Below, piece after piece: positions 1 through 11,737 of a stretch of DNA of 64,000 nt. A model generated the notes under the pieces. The model saw only the letters and a program-made list of their open reading frames with translations, ran no database searches and was not told the DNA's origin. Source of the DNA: Cricetomys ansorgei (Eukaryota > Chordata > Mammalia > Rodentia > Nesomyidae); the NCBI GenBank assembly GCA_026225945.1, contig JAMJFZ010000597.1, positions 1,227,501 through 1,291,500 on the forward strand, written 5' to 3'. Position numbers and translations under genes: made by a program. Every line of letters starts with the position of its first letter. Position 1 is the stretch's first letter.

Positions 1-1341
1 TCAGTGGAGAACTCTCTTTTTTTATCTTGTTAACAAAGTCAGAATTTTCCCTTCCATATCCTCAAGTCTTCTCTGAGGCTGGTGTGCAAGAGAAGTTGGC
101 ATTTCCACATGACGGTCCATGTGAATAAAGGATTGTTCTCGGCTGATGTCTTCTATGGCCATAGCATTGGGAGAGGAGACACAGATCACAATGGAGAGTC
201 TGCTGACTATCTGGATGTTTTGTCCTCCCAGAAGTTTCTTTCCTATTTCTTCTCTTGCCGGGGCCTATGAAATGGCAGAGGTAGAATTTGCTCACAAAAC
301 AAACGCTAATAACCAGCTAATGATTTTAGGCCTGCATTTCTCTTTGTATGCTAGGTTATCGATCTGTAAACTGCTGACATTTCTCTCAGTAAGAGTGTTA
401 CTGGCATGCTATCTTCTTAAACGGAAAGTTAACAGCTACAGCTGTCTTCATAACTTTAGTCACAACCATCTTGCCCCCCATCTTCCTCATACAACACTCA
501 TTCTGTTTTTGACCACCCTGGTCTCACATCTTCATATTCAACTTTGAGTATTTTCTGCCTTCATATTGGAAAAGTTGGAAAAGAAAAACAGCCTTTTAGA
601 TAAGAACTACAAAATTTCTATACCTATGGTCTGTCCCCTGAAGCTTAAATTGTCAGATTTGACTCCTCCGTTTAAGATCCACCCATAGTGTCCTGTTGGC
701 TCCACAGTGACCTCCAAAGTCTTTAACAAAGCAGATAGCTATTTCATCACCTTCCACTGCTTTCACAAAGCATTGTATCTTGCAATGCTGTGTACTGTAT
801 TTTTGAAGCACAATTCTATGTGTCACTGCACAGCTCTGATCCTGCTGCAGTTCCCATCAGCACAGCTGACTCATTCAGCCCTCAATCTTTGTTCAGGAAG
901 CATGTCTTCATTTGAACACTATCTATCCTTCTTTCTTTCCTATCCCTTTAATAAGAGTTGCAGTGTGCTTCTCTTTACTGCTTCCATTAAAACCTGGATA
1001 TTCCATCACTACTACTGCTCAGGTAGATGTTAAGAAGGAGCTATGTACCTGGAGTGGCTCATATGTCCTCACTGATACAGCAAAGAATAGACACAATTCT
1101 CTGGATGTAATTGAATGTAATGAATTTATGCATAGAAGAAAATTTAGACTTTTCCTAACCTTTTTATGATAATGAATGGCATGCTACCTAAGTGGGGGGT
1201 CTGGGCATTTCCTATATTGTTTTCATTCTCATCTTCCTACTACCCTGCCTCCAATGACAGTTAATCTAAGAGCTATCTAAGTGCCTCCTCGGTCATCTCT
1301 TGTAGTAAAACACATTCTCAAGTCCTGTTTCTGCTACTACT
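1..1341. other. Intergenic, nothing recognised
   Basis: No gene or known repeat that I can support. Open frames here (for example 146-547) have no recognisable domains. A short run near 400-431 resembles 1472-1502, hinting at another old repeat copy. Confidence 0.5.
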
Positions 1342-1467
1342 TTCTTGGTCATGGAAGAAAGAGAAGGTGGAGTCTTCATAAAATCTTCACTTGTTTTATT
1401 ACTTTGAACCTTCTTTTAGTTTATCCTCTAAGTCCTCTTCTAGCTAACATGACCATCTTAGGAGGAA
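1342..1467 (+). repeat. Inverted repeat arm 1
   Basis: About 122 bp that recurs in inverted orientation at 2829-2955, roughly 88% identical by eye. Translated, both arms give HGRKRRWSLH followed by ITLNLLLVY and LSPLLANM. The family is not recognised; two copies of an old dispersed repeat are as likely as a local inversion-duplication. Confidence 0.7.
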
Positions 1468-2199
1468 AACATGACATGCTGGCTTCTTAAATGGAAAGTT
1501 AACTTCATATCTTCATATCAGGTCCTTATTACTTCTTTATTTCATAACCTTGTTCTCTGTTCTTCCCACCTAAGTACTAGGCATTTTAACATCTGATTGT
1601 TTCTAGAGTGAGGTTTGTGCAGAAATCACTAACCACAAGAGCATCCTATTTAGGAAAATACATTCAAAACCTTCCAGCAAAGCTTCAAAATGAATTTTCT
1701 TTTCACTTTTCCACCATGGTCTGGTCATTTGTCACTGATTCCTTTTTTCTAAGCTTGTCATGGTGTTCTTTCACTTTGTGACTTGACACATATACTTTTC
1801 TCTATCACAAACCCTCAAGCTCTCCCAAGGAATCTTTGTCATTCACATTTCAGTCCCTTAATTATCATTCCTCCAAAGCTGTCTATATTCTGCATATAGA
1901 AATTGTACCTCAATGTATCTGTTTCACAATCTGAAAGTACCTCTTATGTGATGTGGTTTAGTTAATGATTAACAAAGAGAATATAATTACTGGATAAAAA
2001 ATAGAGGAAAATATAACATAGACAGAACAGATAAACTGAGATTGAAAGAATGGAATACAATGCAGGTCAAACATATGAAGAAATTGTGTGGAAGTGACCG
2101 TATATAGAGAATGTAAGCATATCTTCAAAAGAATATGACACGTTTGGAAATCCATGTTGATTGTAGATCTGAGACACTCAGAGAAAATATTCCCACTGG
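1468..2199. other. Intergenic between the inverted arms, nothing recognised
   Basis: AT-rich unique-looking DNA. A single TCCCAAGGAAT at 1823-1833 resembles an Olf/EBF site, which is weak evidence alone. Confidence 0.4.
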
Positions 2200-2400
2200 T
2201 GGGTTTCCAGTGGGTAGTCCCATTCCTCTACACCTATGGACAGCACCAATTAGATTTAGTGGGATATCAGGAAGGAAAATGCAGACATGAAGTTTAGAGG
2301 GGGATACATGGGACACATAGGGAAACTTAAGGAGAAAATAAGGGTGGATGACATCATAGTTCATTGTATACTTGTATTAAAATCTCAAGAATAAAAAAAC
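2200..2400 (+). mobile_element. L1 3' UTR fragment
   Basis: Typical rodent L1 3' end: the stretch ATGGACAGCACCAATT followed by a purine-rich segment, then TTCATTGTATAC and CTCAAGAATAAA at the 3' end. Severely 5' truncated. Confidence 0.75.
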
Positions 2401-2828
2401 TACAGTTTAAAAAAATCACAAAGTTAGATTAAGTGCATGGAGACTAAACAGTCTATAGATTAAAAGTGTGAAATGTAGGTAGAGTGAACTTATTTGTAGA
2501 AACAGTATCAATGATAGAAGATTATGTGATGATTTCTAAAACATGGAAAATATGAAGTAGAAGTAAAAGATCACAAGGGCTGTAAGGAGGCAAGCATAAT
2601 ATGAATAAATGACAGAAATTTTGAGTAGAAAAGAAGATAAACTACCATCAACAGAAGTAGCGGAGGTGGATAATATTAACTGGACTCTGGAGTTTTATTA
2701 GGTATAGAGAAGAATAGTTAAATGAATTTTCTTTATAGAAATAAAGTCATGGTGGAAAAGTTGACAACCTGCAGAGGACTTAGCACACAATAGAATCTAC
2801 TTACTTTTTCATATGTCTTTAACTTATC
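2401..2828. other. Intergenic, nothing recognised
   Basis: AT-rich, no supported feature. Confidence 0.4.
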
Positions 2829-2955
2829 AGACTTCTCCTAAGATGGCCATGTTAGCTAGAAGAGGACTTAGGGAATAAACCAAAAGAAGATTCAAGGTAA
2901 TACGACAAATGAAGACATTATGAAGACTCCACCTTCTCTTCCTTCCATGATCAAG
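2829..2955 (-). repeat. Inverted repeat arm 2
   Basis: Reverse-complement partner of the arm at 1342-1467, with about 1.36 kb between the arms. Similarity stops sharply on both sides. Confidence 0.7.
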
Positions 2956-3400
2956 GAACTCTGCTAAATCAGGAATGATTCCTGTATACGCTACCTCCCT
3001 CCCCCTTCTGATGCTTTGGGATGGTATACTAAGGCAGGAGCCCAAGAGACTAGAGGTATTACAAGATGGAAAAAAAAACTAAGATAAATGACAGGGAAGG
3101 AAAATGTCCAGCAAACTTGGGAAATATTTTGTCAGTAAAGTAATATGAAAGAGATTGGTAACTTCTGCCTTGGGCCTCTCACTGATGGACACTCTTCATT
3201 TCTTTCTTGCTTGATATATTCCTGTTCCAAAGGATAGTACAGGCTTTGGACCAGGCCAATCTGGATATCTTGAGAAACTCACATTTTTTTTGAGCTTTAT
3301 GACTTTAACATATATAATAATATTAAATGTCTACCTCACAGATTTATATTATAGAACTATGATATGACTCAGCTATACTCAGATATATATGCAAATTATT
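2956..3400. other. Intergenic, nothing recognised
   Basis: No supported gene or repeat. Confidence 0.4.
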
Positions 3401-3404
3401 GAAA

Positions 3405-3830
3405 GCATTCCACAGAGACACTTACACATCCATGCTTACTGAAACACTATTCACAATAGTCAAAATATGGAACCAGCATAGATGCCTATCACAGATTAAT
3501 ATATACCAAAAATGCGGCAAATATGTACAATGGAGTTTTAGTCAGCCATAAAGAAGAATGAAAGTATTTCTTGTGAATGAAAATAGATGGGCAAGATATA
3601 ATAATGTTAAGAAAATTAAGTTAGACTCAGAAAGACAAAAATGGCATATTTTCTTTTATGTGTGGACTCTAGATTTAAACGTGTGTGTGAGAGAGAGAAA
3701 GAGAAAGAGAGAGAGAGAGAGAAAGAGAGAGGGAGAAGTAGAAAGGTGACTATTTGGGAAGAGGGAAGGAGGAAGGGAATGGGGGAAGGGCAAGAGAAAA
3801 TAAAGTGGGAACAAATGTAGGAAAGTATCA
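3405..3830 (+). mobile_element. Old L1 3'-end relic with GA-rich tract
   Basis: Matches the familiar end of L1 ORF2 and beyond: CACTATTCACAATAG, CAGCCATAAAGAAGAATGAA, ACTCAGAAAGACAAA and GTGGACTCTAGATTTAAA in the right order. It passes into a GT/GA simple repeat at 3681-3735 and a purine-rich 3' UTR-like tail. Many substitutions, so an old insertion. Confidence 0.8.
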
Positions 3831-3839
3831 TGTATGCAT

Positions 3840-5280
3840 GTACATTGTTTTGTGCAGCAAACAGACACTAATAATATGTTTAAACTAAAACTAGGGAGAA
3901 CACGAAAGGGATTCAACAATATTGGACTGTCTCTATACTCAATTTGGGTGAGTCTTTAATTCAGTCAGAAAAGACACTTTGAATTGAGATTGAGATTTCT
4001 ATGTTTCAGTAACTTGTTCATAGTTTATATTTTATTTATCTTGGAGTTTTGTGATACACATTCATATTCTATGAAAAGATGATAATATACTTCAGATGCT
4101 GGGAAATAAATGAAACTATGAAAAAGCTTAACACCGTTACTATTAGCTTATGTAATGCAGAGGTTGTCAATGTGCAGCCCACAACCAAACTGATGGCACT
4201 AAAATATGTGATCTTTGCAAAATTATTCAAACTCCATGACTCTGTAGTGTCATTTGTAATATATGAATAATCCAAATACTTTTCTAATACAGTTGTACAC
4301 ACTAAATGAATTAGCATATGGATGGAAGTCATTTTTACAATCACAGCGTCTGGAACAGTGCTACTATTAAAGAAACATTCCTGAATCCGAATAGGTTGAT
4401 TTGGGAGAAACAAAATATTAGTCGGAAAATAGAAGAGGAAGAGAAAAATCTTTGAGATTCCAAGTTTAAGTGAAATTCTCATAAGAATTTGGAGGAATTT
4501 TTTTCAAAATGTAAATGATCAGAAGAAAGTATGATTGAGTAATTATCAGTAATATGCTAATGAGTCTGAAGGACTCCATGACACAAAGCAAACCTAGTGT
4601 CTTTGTTACAAGGGATGCCCTGAATCATAAGAAAGTATCAGTTTTAAATAAATATAAATAAATAAATATATGAGTGCAAGATATGAGATACTTTCCTATA
4701 AACCATTGGCCAGGAAGGCACCAGAGACCGCCAGAACAGTGCAGGCTATCACAACTGCTCTTTGTTGCTCACTAGAACTGACTGGATGAAGCCATCCCAC
4801 CAAAACTGACACTGCTGAAGACATCCCTCACTTTGGTGGCACGCTATAGAAAAATCAAGCTGGCAGTGAGCTGGAGATTTCTTCCCTTCTGGCTAGCTCT
4901 CACAGTGTTGGGAAATTCTTTGAAGGCTGCTGGAAGAGAAGAATCATTAACAGTCTTATTCACATGTGACCCAGTGAGCTACCATCAGACCTGTCATGAA
5001 AGATATGCCCACTTTGTAATAATAGCATGACTCTTACGTAGGTAACCAATTGCTTTCAAGTTCAGTTTTTGGTGTGACACATGAGGAAACTCATGCCTGG
5101 GATGAAAATCTAGTCAAAATTCTGTGACAAGGAGATCATGGTCCCTAGGAGAGTACCTACTACTTTTGTTTTGTCAAGTAGACATGTTGTAAAACTATTT
5201 TCAGAATATTTGTGTTTATATCCATAGATCAGTGCTATTCTCAACATCGCTCAGATAAGATTCTTTATGCAATGGGCTGT
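3840..5280. other. Intergenic, nothing recognised
   Basis: AT-rich unique-looking DNA with a short AAAT-type tract near 4648-4672. No open frame with a recognisable domain. Confidence 0.4.
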
Positions 5281-5289
5281 TTAAAGCAG

Positions 5290-5870
5290 AGATTCATAAC
5301 TAACCAAACTGCTGAGAATAAGTGGGTGCTGAGTGCTCAGCCCTAAACAGAACATCTATGCCAATCCCTCCAAGGCTTAGGGAATATTGTGGTGGGTAAA
5401 AGAATACAAGAGCCAAAGGACAGGGGATAGTGATGGGAGATTGTGCCTTCTGGACATGACAAGGCTTTTGTATTCCTGAACTCACTGCGACTGTGGTTAT
5501 CCAAATAAGGCCTGCACAAAATTGGGCCATCAACACTGCACTGTGAATAGGGAAGGAGCTCATAAGCCTTCATTCATTACTGGGGACCATGGGCAAATAA
5601 GGGGTGCTGGAGGGGTGAGTATCACCTAGTGGTGTAGCCGCTGATATGTTGTTTGTGCTTCAGTATATGACCCCCTGCCCATGTTCTTGCAAACACCATA
5701 TTTAAACACAGTGAATTGCAAAAAAAATCAAAGTAGGAGGGAGATTTGTTAGAAAGAATAAGAGCTTCAGTTGGAGAGGGAATGCAGTGAGAGAGGGTAA
5801 TGGTGGTGAAAGGGGACAAAATTCATTGTGCACATATATAAAATTGTCAAAATATTTTAAAGGAAAGAAG
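5290..5870 (+). mobile_element. L1 3' UTR fragment
   Basis: Rodent L1 3' UTR landmarks in order: TTCTGGACATGAC, GAACTCACTGCGACTGTGGTT, GCCTGCACAAAATTGGGCC, GGGAAGGAGCTCATAAG, and a terminal segment near TTCATTGTGCACATATATAAAATTGTCAA. Confidence 0.75.
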
Positions 5871-6149
5871 GAAACTGGCCAGATCAGAGGGAAATTGGTG
5901 TGGCAACAAGGAGAAGTAAAAACATAAAGGATCACTGGAAAAAATAAAATGAAAACATTACTTTGAGTAAAAAACCCTTCATTGCTACTATATTTAAATA
6001 CTATACTCTCAGTTTAAAAACAATCAGCACAAACAACTGGTTGAATTAGCAATTATTTGACTGTGATAGGTTCACTGTTTAAATGAAGATTTTTGCAAAA
6101 TGTTTACATTTGAGACAGATATCAATTTTCCTTTTTGACATATAGTTAT
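5871..6149. other. Short intergenic stretch, nothing recognised
   Basis: No supported feature. Confidence 0.35.
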
Positions 6150-7100
6150 TGAATGTAGTGATGAGTCCCATAAAGATATTTTCTTTCATGTATATAATAT
6201 ATTTCACCCACATACACCCTCCCTATAACCTGTCCCATTTTCTTATTTTCTGTGGAATTTTTTCTTTTTCTTCTATGCCCATAATTAGTAGATTTGTTTT
6301 TTTAACCGTCCCAGAGATTCTGTTTCATATATTATTTTAAATTTCTCATATTACTTGAGTTTCAATTCTTCTACTTTATTTTCAAGTACTGATATTCTGT
6401 CTTCCACGTGATCTATTTTGTTGGTGAGGCTTTTCTGAGCTTTTTATTAGACAAAAAGAAATTTAATTATTTTCATTATTTCTTTGAAAATACCATGCAG
6501 TATATTTGATCACATTCATCATCCTTACCTTACCTAACTCCTCCCATGTCCACCTCCACATCTCTACCCACTTAATCTCATGTTCTCTATTGTTTAAATT
6601 CAAGTCCAGTTCTCAAACCCAACTACTCTTCAGTATAGGCCTGCCTTGGAATGTGAACAACCCCAAGGGCCATATCATTAAAGGAAACAGACTCTCCCTT
6701 TTCCAAAGTCAAATACCAAGAGGTCCTCAGCTAGGGTTAGGATTTTCTGCTCACTTCCTTCCATCCAGGATGGTATTTTGCATGGCTTGAGCTTGCAATG
6801 GTTTCGGACATACTGCTACAATTACTTGGAGTTCTTATGTGCAACGTCTCTGATGTTTAAAGAAAACACTACTTCCTTGAAGTCATCCACCACTTCTGGA
6901 TCTTAATAATCTTTCCACCTTCTCTTCTACAAAGACCCCTGAGTCTTCATGGAGGGGATGTGGTATACATGTCCTCTGCAGTCTCTTATTTTCTTCACCT
7001 TGACCAGTTATGGGTCTCTGCACTAATGTCTATCTAGTGAAAGAAGAGGCTTCTCTGATGATGGTGGAGATATGTGCCAATCTGTGAGTATAGCAATACA
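6150..7100 (-). mobile_element. L1-derived composite on the minus strand
   Basis: 6180-6440 resembles a rodent L1 internal segment (TTCTTCTATGCCCATAATTAGTAG, CTGATATTCTGTCTTCCACGTGATC, GTGAGGCTTTTCTGAGC). 6450-7100 is a reversed L1 3' UTR, with GATCACATTCATCATCC near its 3' end, CTCCCATGTCC, CCAAGAGGTCCTCAGCTAGGG and CATCCAGGATGG in order. No intact ORF survives. Confidence 0.7.
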
Positions 7101-7179
7101 CATGCTATACATTTGACAATATATAAAAAGGATGTTAAAAACTCAACACCAAGAAAATAAACAGCTCAATTAAAAAGAG

Positions 7180-7680
7180 GTTGAATTCGCTGTTAAGTGA
7201 TATTTGTAGTGATATTTATCATATATTCATTTATTATCATTTTATTTCTCTGTGTTTGGCTATGTTAGTTCTCTACAATGTATTACCCATCTTTTTCAGC
7301 CCTTTCCTGCTGTTCCATCATGATCTTCTTTTAATTTCTGAAGCTCTTTCTCTGTCTCTATTTGGAATAGAATCTCATATTGATTATTTTCAACTGGGTT
7401 ACCTGGAGACAGCATCGATCCTGAAATCTTAATCCAGAAGTCCCTCCATATGTTTTTAATCTCATTTGAGAATGCTTGATTAGCTGATCACTTAAAAGGG
7501 AGTTATTTTGGTCCTAAAGTTTGAACACTTTTCTGATAACTTTTTGAAATTCATATCTAGTTTCATTCCATTATGTTTAGAACATAATTTATAAGACTTG
7601 GGTTCTCTTAAATATGTTGGTAATTGTCTTGGGGCAAGGATATATTCTATTTTGTTATATTTTATAAGCAGTTAAAATGT
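7180..7680 (-). mobile_element. L1 internal fragment
   Basis: T-rich sequence reading as reversed rodent L1 ORF1/ORF2-type sequence, including TTCATATCTAGTTTCATTCCATTATG and a following AGACTTGGGTTCTC segment. Heavily diverged; the exact subregion is uncertain. Confidence 0.5.
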
Positions 7681-7685
7681 ATTTT

Positions 7686-7960
7686 CTGGGGCTAGGGAGA
7701 TTGCTCAATCAGTAAACTACTTGCTGCAATGTATAGAGACTTGAATTTTATCTCCAGAATGGTTGTAAAACAAACCAGGCCTAAAGGTGTACACTGGTAA
7801 TCCCTGCACCTGGGAAACAGGGGCATGCTGGCTGGCCAGTCTAGTCAAATCAGTGAGTTCCAGGTTAAGTGAGACATCTTTTCTCAGAAAAAAGGTGGAG
7901 AGCAATTGCAAACATACTCAACATCAATCTTTAACCTACATGTGCACAAGGCCGCACATG
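7686..7960 (+). mobile_element. SINE of the B2/B3 group with CA-rich tail
   Basis: tRNA-derived head GGGGCTAGGGAGATTGCTCAATCAG, central GTGTACACTGGTAATCCCTGCACC, GTGAGTTCCAGG, then a GGTGGAGAGCAA segment leading into the long CA satellite. Old and diverged. Confidence 0.6.
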
Positions 7961-7961
7961 A

Positions 7962-8245
7962 GCACACACACACACATATACATACACATACACATATACA
8001 CACACACATACACATATACACACACATATACACATATACACACACATACATACACACACACATACACACACACATATACACACACATATACACATATACA
8101 CACACATACATACACATACACATACGTACACATACACACACACATATACACACACATATATACACACACAAACACACATACATACACATACATACACACA
8201 GACATACACACACATACATATACATACACACACATACACACATAA
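7962..8245. repeat. Long CA/TA-CACA microsatellite with 60-bp higher-order unit
   Basis: About 284 bp made almost only of CA, CATA and TACACA units. The block 8011-8056 recurs exactly at 8071-8116, a period of 60 bp. It keeps all reading frames open on both strands, producing spurious long Thr/His/Tyr-rich or Cys/Val-rich frames that are not genes. Confidence 0.95.
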
Positions 8246-8299
8246 AAGTTAATAAATTTTCTGATGTTAGAACAATTGACCTCTATTGCCCATATCCTG

Positions 8300-8830
8300 C
8301 TGGAGCCCTACTTTTTTATTTCCCCTTCATTTCTAATAACCTGAAAATACACTTTTCCATTTGTCTTCGATGTCTGTCCACTTTTGAGATGATTTTCCCT
8401 TTGTTCTGGTTGCATTACCTATGTTGGTCTGTTTTGCACTTCACTGACACATTTCCTTATTCTCTACATTCTCTACATATTCTGCCACTGAGATCAAATA
8501 GGCAGCTTACTTATCTTATTGATTTTGTACTTCTATGATTTACACTCGTATCTTTTTTACATAATCCATTTCTTTTCTGAGGTTTCCTATATTTTCATTT
8601 TGTTCAGTGTATTTATAATTCTTCTTTGAAGTGATTTTTGTGATGATCACTTTAAACTCTTTACTAAATATTTATAACATTGTGTAATGTCAGTGTTGGC
8701 ATGTATTGGTTGTCTTCTCTCACTCAGTTTGAGTTCCTCCTCGTTCTTACTGTGCTGAGGAATTTTCTATCAAGCCAGGATGTACTGAATATTCCCTTAA
8801 GAACTTCATATCTTACTTAAACCCTTAAAT
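8300..8830 (-). mobile_element. Possible L1/HAL1 relic
   Basis: T-rich DNA whose segments (for example 8340-8480 and 8640-8780) resemble reversed L1-type internal sequence. Alignment by memory only; low confidence. Confidence 0.35.
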
Positions 8831-10667
8831 TTTCTCCAAAAGGGAAAGAAGTACATGACTAGATAGAGCTAAAAGGCCAGGTTCATCATTTTCCTTTCAT
8901 TAACATTAAAAAGTGGAAGTTTCCATTATATCTAATAAAGGACATGAATTCCAGATCCTTAATTATCCACTGATAGTGTCCTGCTCAGTTATGACTCCCA
9001 GTGTGGTCTCTACTGGTGGCCCTGTCATTACTAGATGATATTGAAAGTTTCTAGTCCCCAGTATGCCTCTACTCACATATTTTAGAATGAAGGAGAAGAG
9101 TTGATACCTCCTTAATGATAAATAGGTTGAAGTCAGAGCTCATCTCCAGAGACACCTAGAGGAAGCTCATTACTTTCCAGTGATGTTGACAGTTCTGATT
9201 CTTTACTAATATAGTGAAGGGAGAAGCCTGGACTCCCCACCAAGCCTTTAGTGATATGAGTGGGAATGAGATTATCACCTTTCTATTGTTCTTTGCTTGT
9301 GTAGAATGTTAGATTATTATCTAACTTGTGGCCTACTAGATTGCCCCTTTGTTGGTGATTGGCTTGAAAAAGTGTACTTTGTTAAGCTTTCTGACCATAC
9401 ATGTCAGCGTTTTCAGATTTCTGGCTTTTCTAGTAGCAGATAAGAGATACATAAAGTCACAGCAAACCCAGGGAATATTTTGTTTTAGTCCTTGGTTCAC
9501 AAAGTCCCTCATAGGGCAATTTTCTTTATTACATCTTTCAGAGTCCTGCATTTGTTTTCTGTATAATACTCAAGGCTTCTAACTATGGAAGATTTTAGTA
9601 AAAATGCACAATAATTTTGTTGCAAAAATAATAATACACTATGAATCTTACAGAATATCCATTAGTAAAAATTTTGAATTAGCATTAAAACGGAGGTTTA
9701 CTTTTGTAAGAATATTAATTACATATGAAAATTATACTGTTATTTCAATGTAGATTGTTACATATCAATACATATCATACTATATTCTTTAGAACAAGCA
9801 AATGAATAATTAAATTGATTAACACATAATTAACAGGCTACCAAATTTATCCCAACAAAAGTGAGATATAGAAACAAACACTGAAAGCGGCATAAACAAC
9901 CTCATCTACATAAAAATAAGATATGCTACTGTTTTATGACCATTATCTCCTAGTGACTTTGATTTCCTGTTAGAGTTATGGATTCAGATTTTGTTTAGCT
10001 AACTTTTTAGAATTGGGTTCAAGTAATTTTATGTCTATTATTTACTGTAGGTAAATACCTGTATGTGTTCTATGTGTTCAAAAATGCTTATTAGACTATA
10101 TTTTCTAATTGATACTAAGTAATAACAGGGAATGTTTAGAGCCCGGTTTGGTTGTGCACCTGCTTCGTCTAGGTACCCACATCAGAGTACTGATCACACT
10201 GTTGACTCTAGTGTATCTCCCCTAATAAGCGTTTAAGTTTCCTTACCAGACAGCATATCCATAGCTTGTAACTCAGGGTAAAAGTCATATTAATTAAAAC
10301 TTCAGTTAATGGTTTGGCTACAGTTCAATAACTGTAAAGATGGGAAAAATTGTAAATGGAGCTATAAAGGTAAATGGAAACAGCTTTTTAAAGAGGATGA
10401 TATTATGCTAACAGGTTAATGTTTTATTCCTTATGTACTGAACAAACCTGAAAAACGAGTCAGAGAGGAAAACTTAGATATAATATAGGAGACTACAACA
10501 GTAGCCTAAATGAAAAATGACAAAAAACATCTTATATATTGGGAAATAATGGAGGAGTTATAGCTCTGAGAAAACAGTAGATAGGTATCAGTGGACAATT
10601 AGATGGAAGAGATGATGGGGAAGATACGCTTATCAGTTATATGGTTTCATATCACACTAACTTTTTA
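8831..10667. other. Intergenic, unique-looking AT-rich DNA
   Basis: No supported gene or repeat. 9700-9850 carries several TAATTA-type homeodomain core sites within 150 bp, see findings. Confidence 0.4.
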
Positions 10668-11065
10668 TGATAGTTTTAACTGTCACCTTGACACAATCTA
10701 CAATCATCTGGAGTGAAAATCTCAGTGAGAGGTTTCTTAGATCAGGTTGGTTCATGGGCAGGCTTCTGAGAGATATTTGTTCTTCGTTGGGCTAATTGAA
10801 ATGGGAAGATCCTGCCCACTCTGGTAGTTTAATTTTCTGGTTTGGGGTCCTGGACTGTTAGGATAGAGAAAGAAAGATGAACCCTAAGCATACTTGCTTC
10901 TCTCTGGTCTTAACTGTACATATGATGTGACCATGACCAGCTGCTTTCCTGCCTTGACCTTTTAATGAATTGTAACTTGGAATTGTGAACTACAATAGAC
11001 ACTTTCTCCTCTAAGTTGACTTTGTGAAGGTATTTTATCATAGCAATAGTACTAAAACTAGAACA
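10668..11065 (+). mobile_element. MaLR/ERVL-type solo LTR relic
   Basis: About 400 bp with the layout of a rodent TGTCAACTTGAC-type LTR: it starts near TGATAGTTTTAACTGTCACC, contains CCTGCCCACTCTGG and GTGACCATGACCAG, and ends with a segment like TATCATAGCAATAGTAC before CTAGAACA. No internal retroviral genes flank it. Subfamily not assigned. Confidence 0.6.
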
Positions 11066-11433
11066 CATCATAAAGTTGTGTTCAGTCAATATGAGAATTA
11101 ATGAGTTCATAAAACAGTGACAATATACAGAGTAAGTCAATCATGTCTTGGCTGTATTATCTAATTTAATATCATGATTACATGAGTGAAAACTAATATT
11201 ACAATATAGATGAAAATCCATTATCATAATGAGAAGTGGCTAGCCCAAGATCACAAAGTAGGTGAAAGAAATAAGTCTGAGCTCACATTTTTACCCAAGA
11301 CCACCTCAATCAGATTTACCATACAATGCTGTCTTTTACTTAATAGAGAAATTCAAGAAAATGGTTTCCACTTCCTCATCTAGAAAAAGAAATTCTTTTC
11401 TATGAGTTGATTCATATCTATCTTTGGAATGCT

Positions 11434-11737
11434 TGTATATTATTTACTGTTCTATTGCTGTGACAAAATGGGTTCAGAGAGGTACTATAGTTCACAATGG
11501 CCATGCAAAGGCATGGCAGCATGGATGGCTGATAGTTCACATACTGATCCACAAGTAGGAGGCAGAAAGAGATACTGAAAATGGTGTGGTTCTTTTAAAA
11601 CTTCAAAGCCTTCCCTTCGTGACACACTTTGTCCAATAAGGCTACACTCGCTAGTCCTTCCCAAGAAGTTCCACCAATTAAGGACCAAGTGTCAAACATA
11701 TGAGCCTATGGGAAGCATTCTCATTAAACCCATCACA
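11434..11737 (-). mobile_element. MT-type MaLR solo LTR
   Basis: About 304 bp matching a reversed MT/ORR1 LTR: TCTATTGCTGTGACA, GGCATGGCAGCATGGATGG, CCTTCGTGACACACTTTGTCC, AATAAGGCTACAC, ATGAGCCTATGGGAAGCATTC, ending CATCACA. TG and CA ends are visible. No internal region. Confidence 0.75.

Noticed and set aside
7686..7760. tRNA-like sequence at SINE heads
   Set aside because: These are tRNA-derived B2/B3 SINE heads, not functional tRNA genes.
7787..8538. Long open frames on both strands over the CA satellite
   Set aside because: They are low-complexity translations of a dinucleotide-type repeat, open in all frames.
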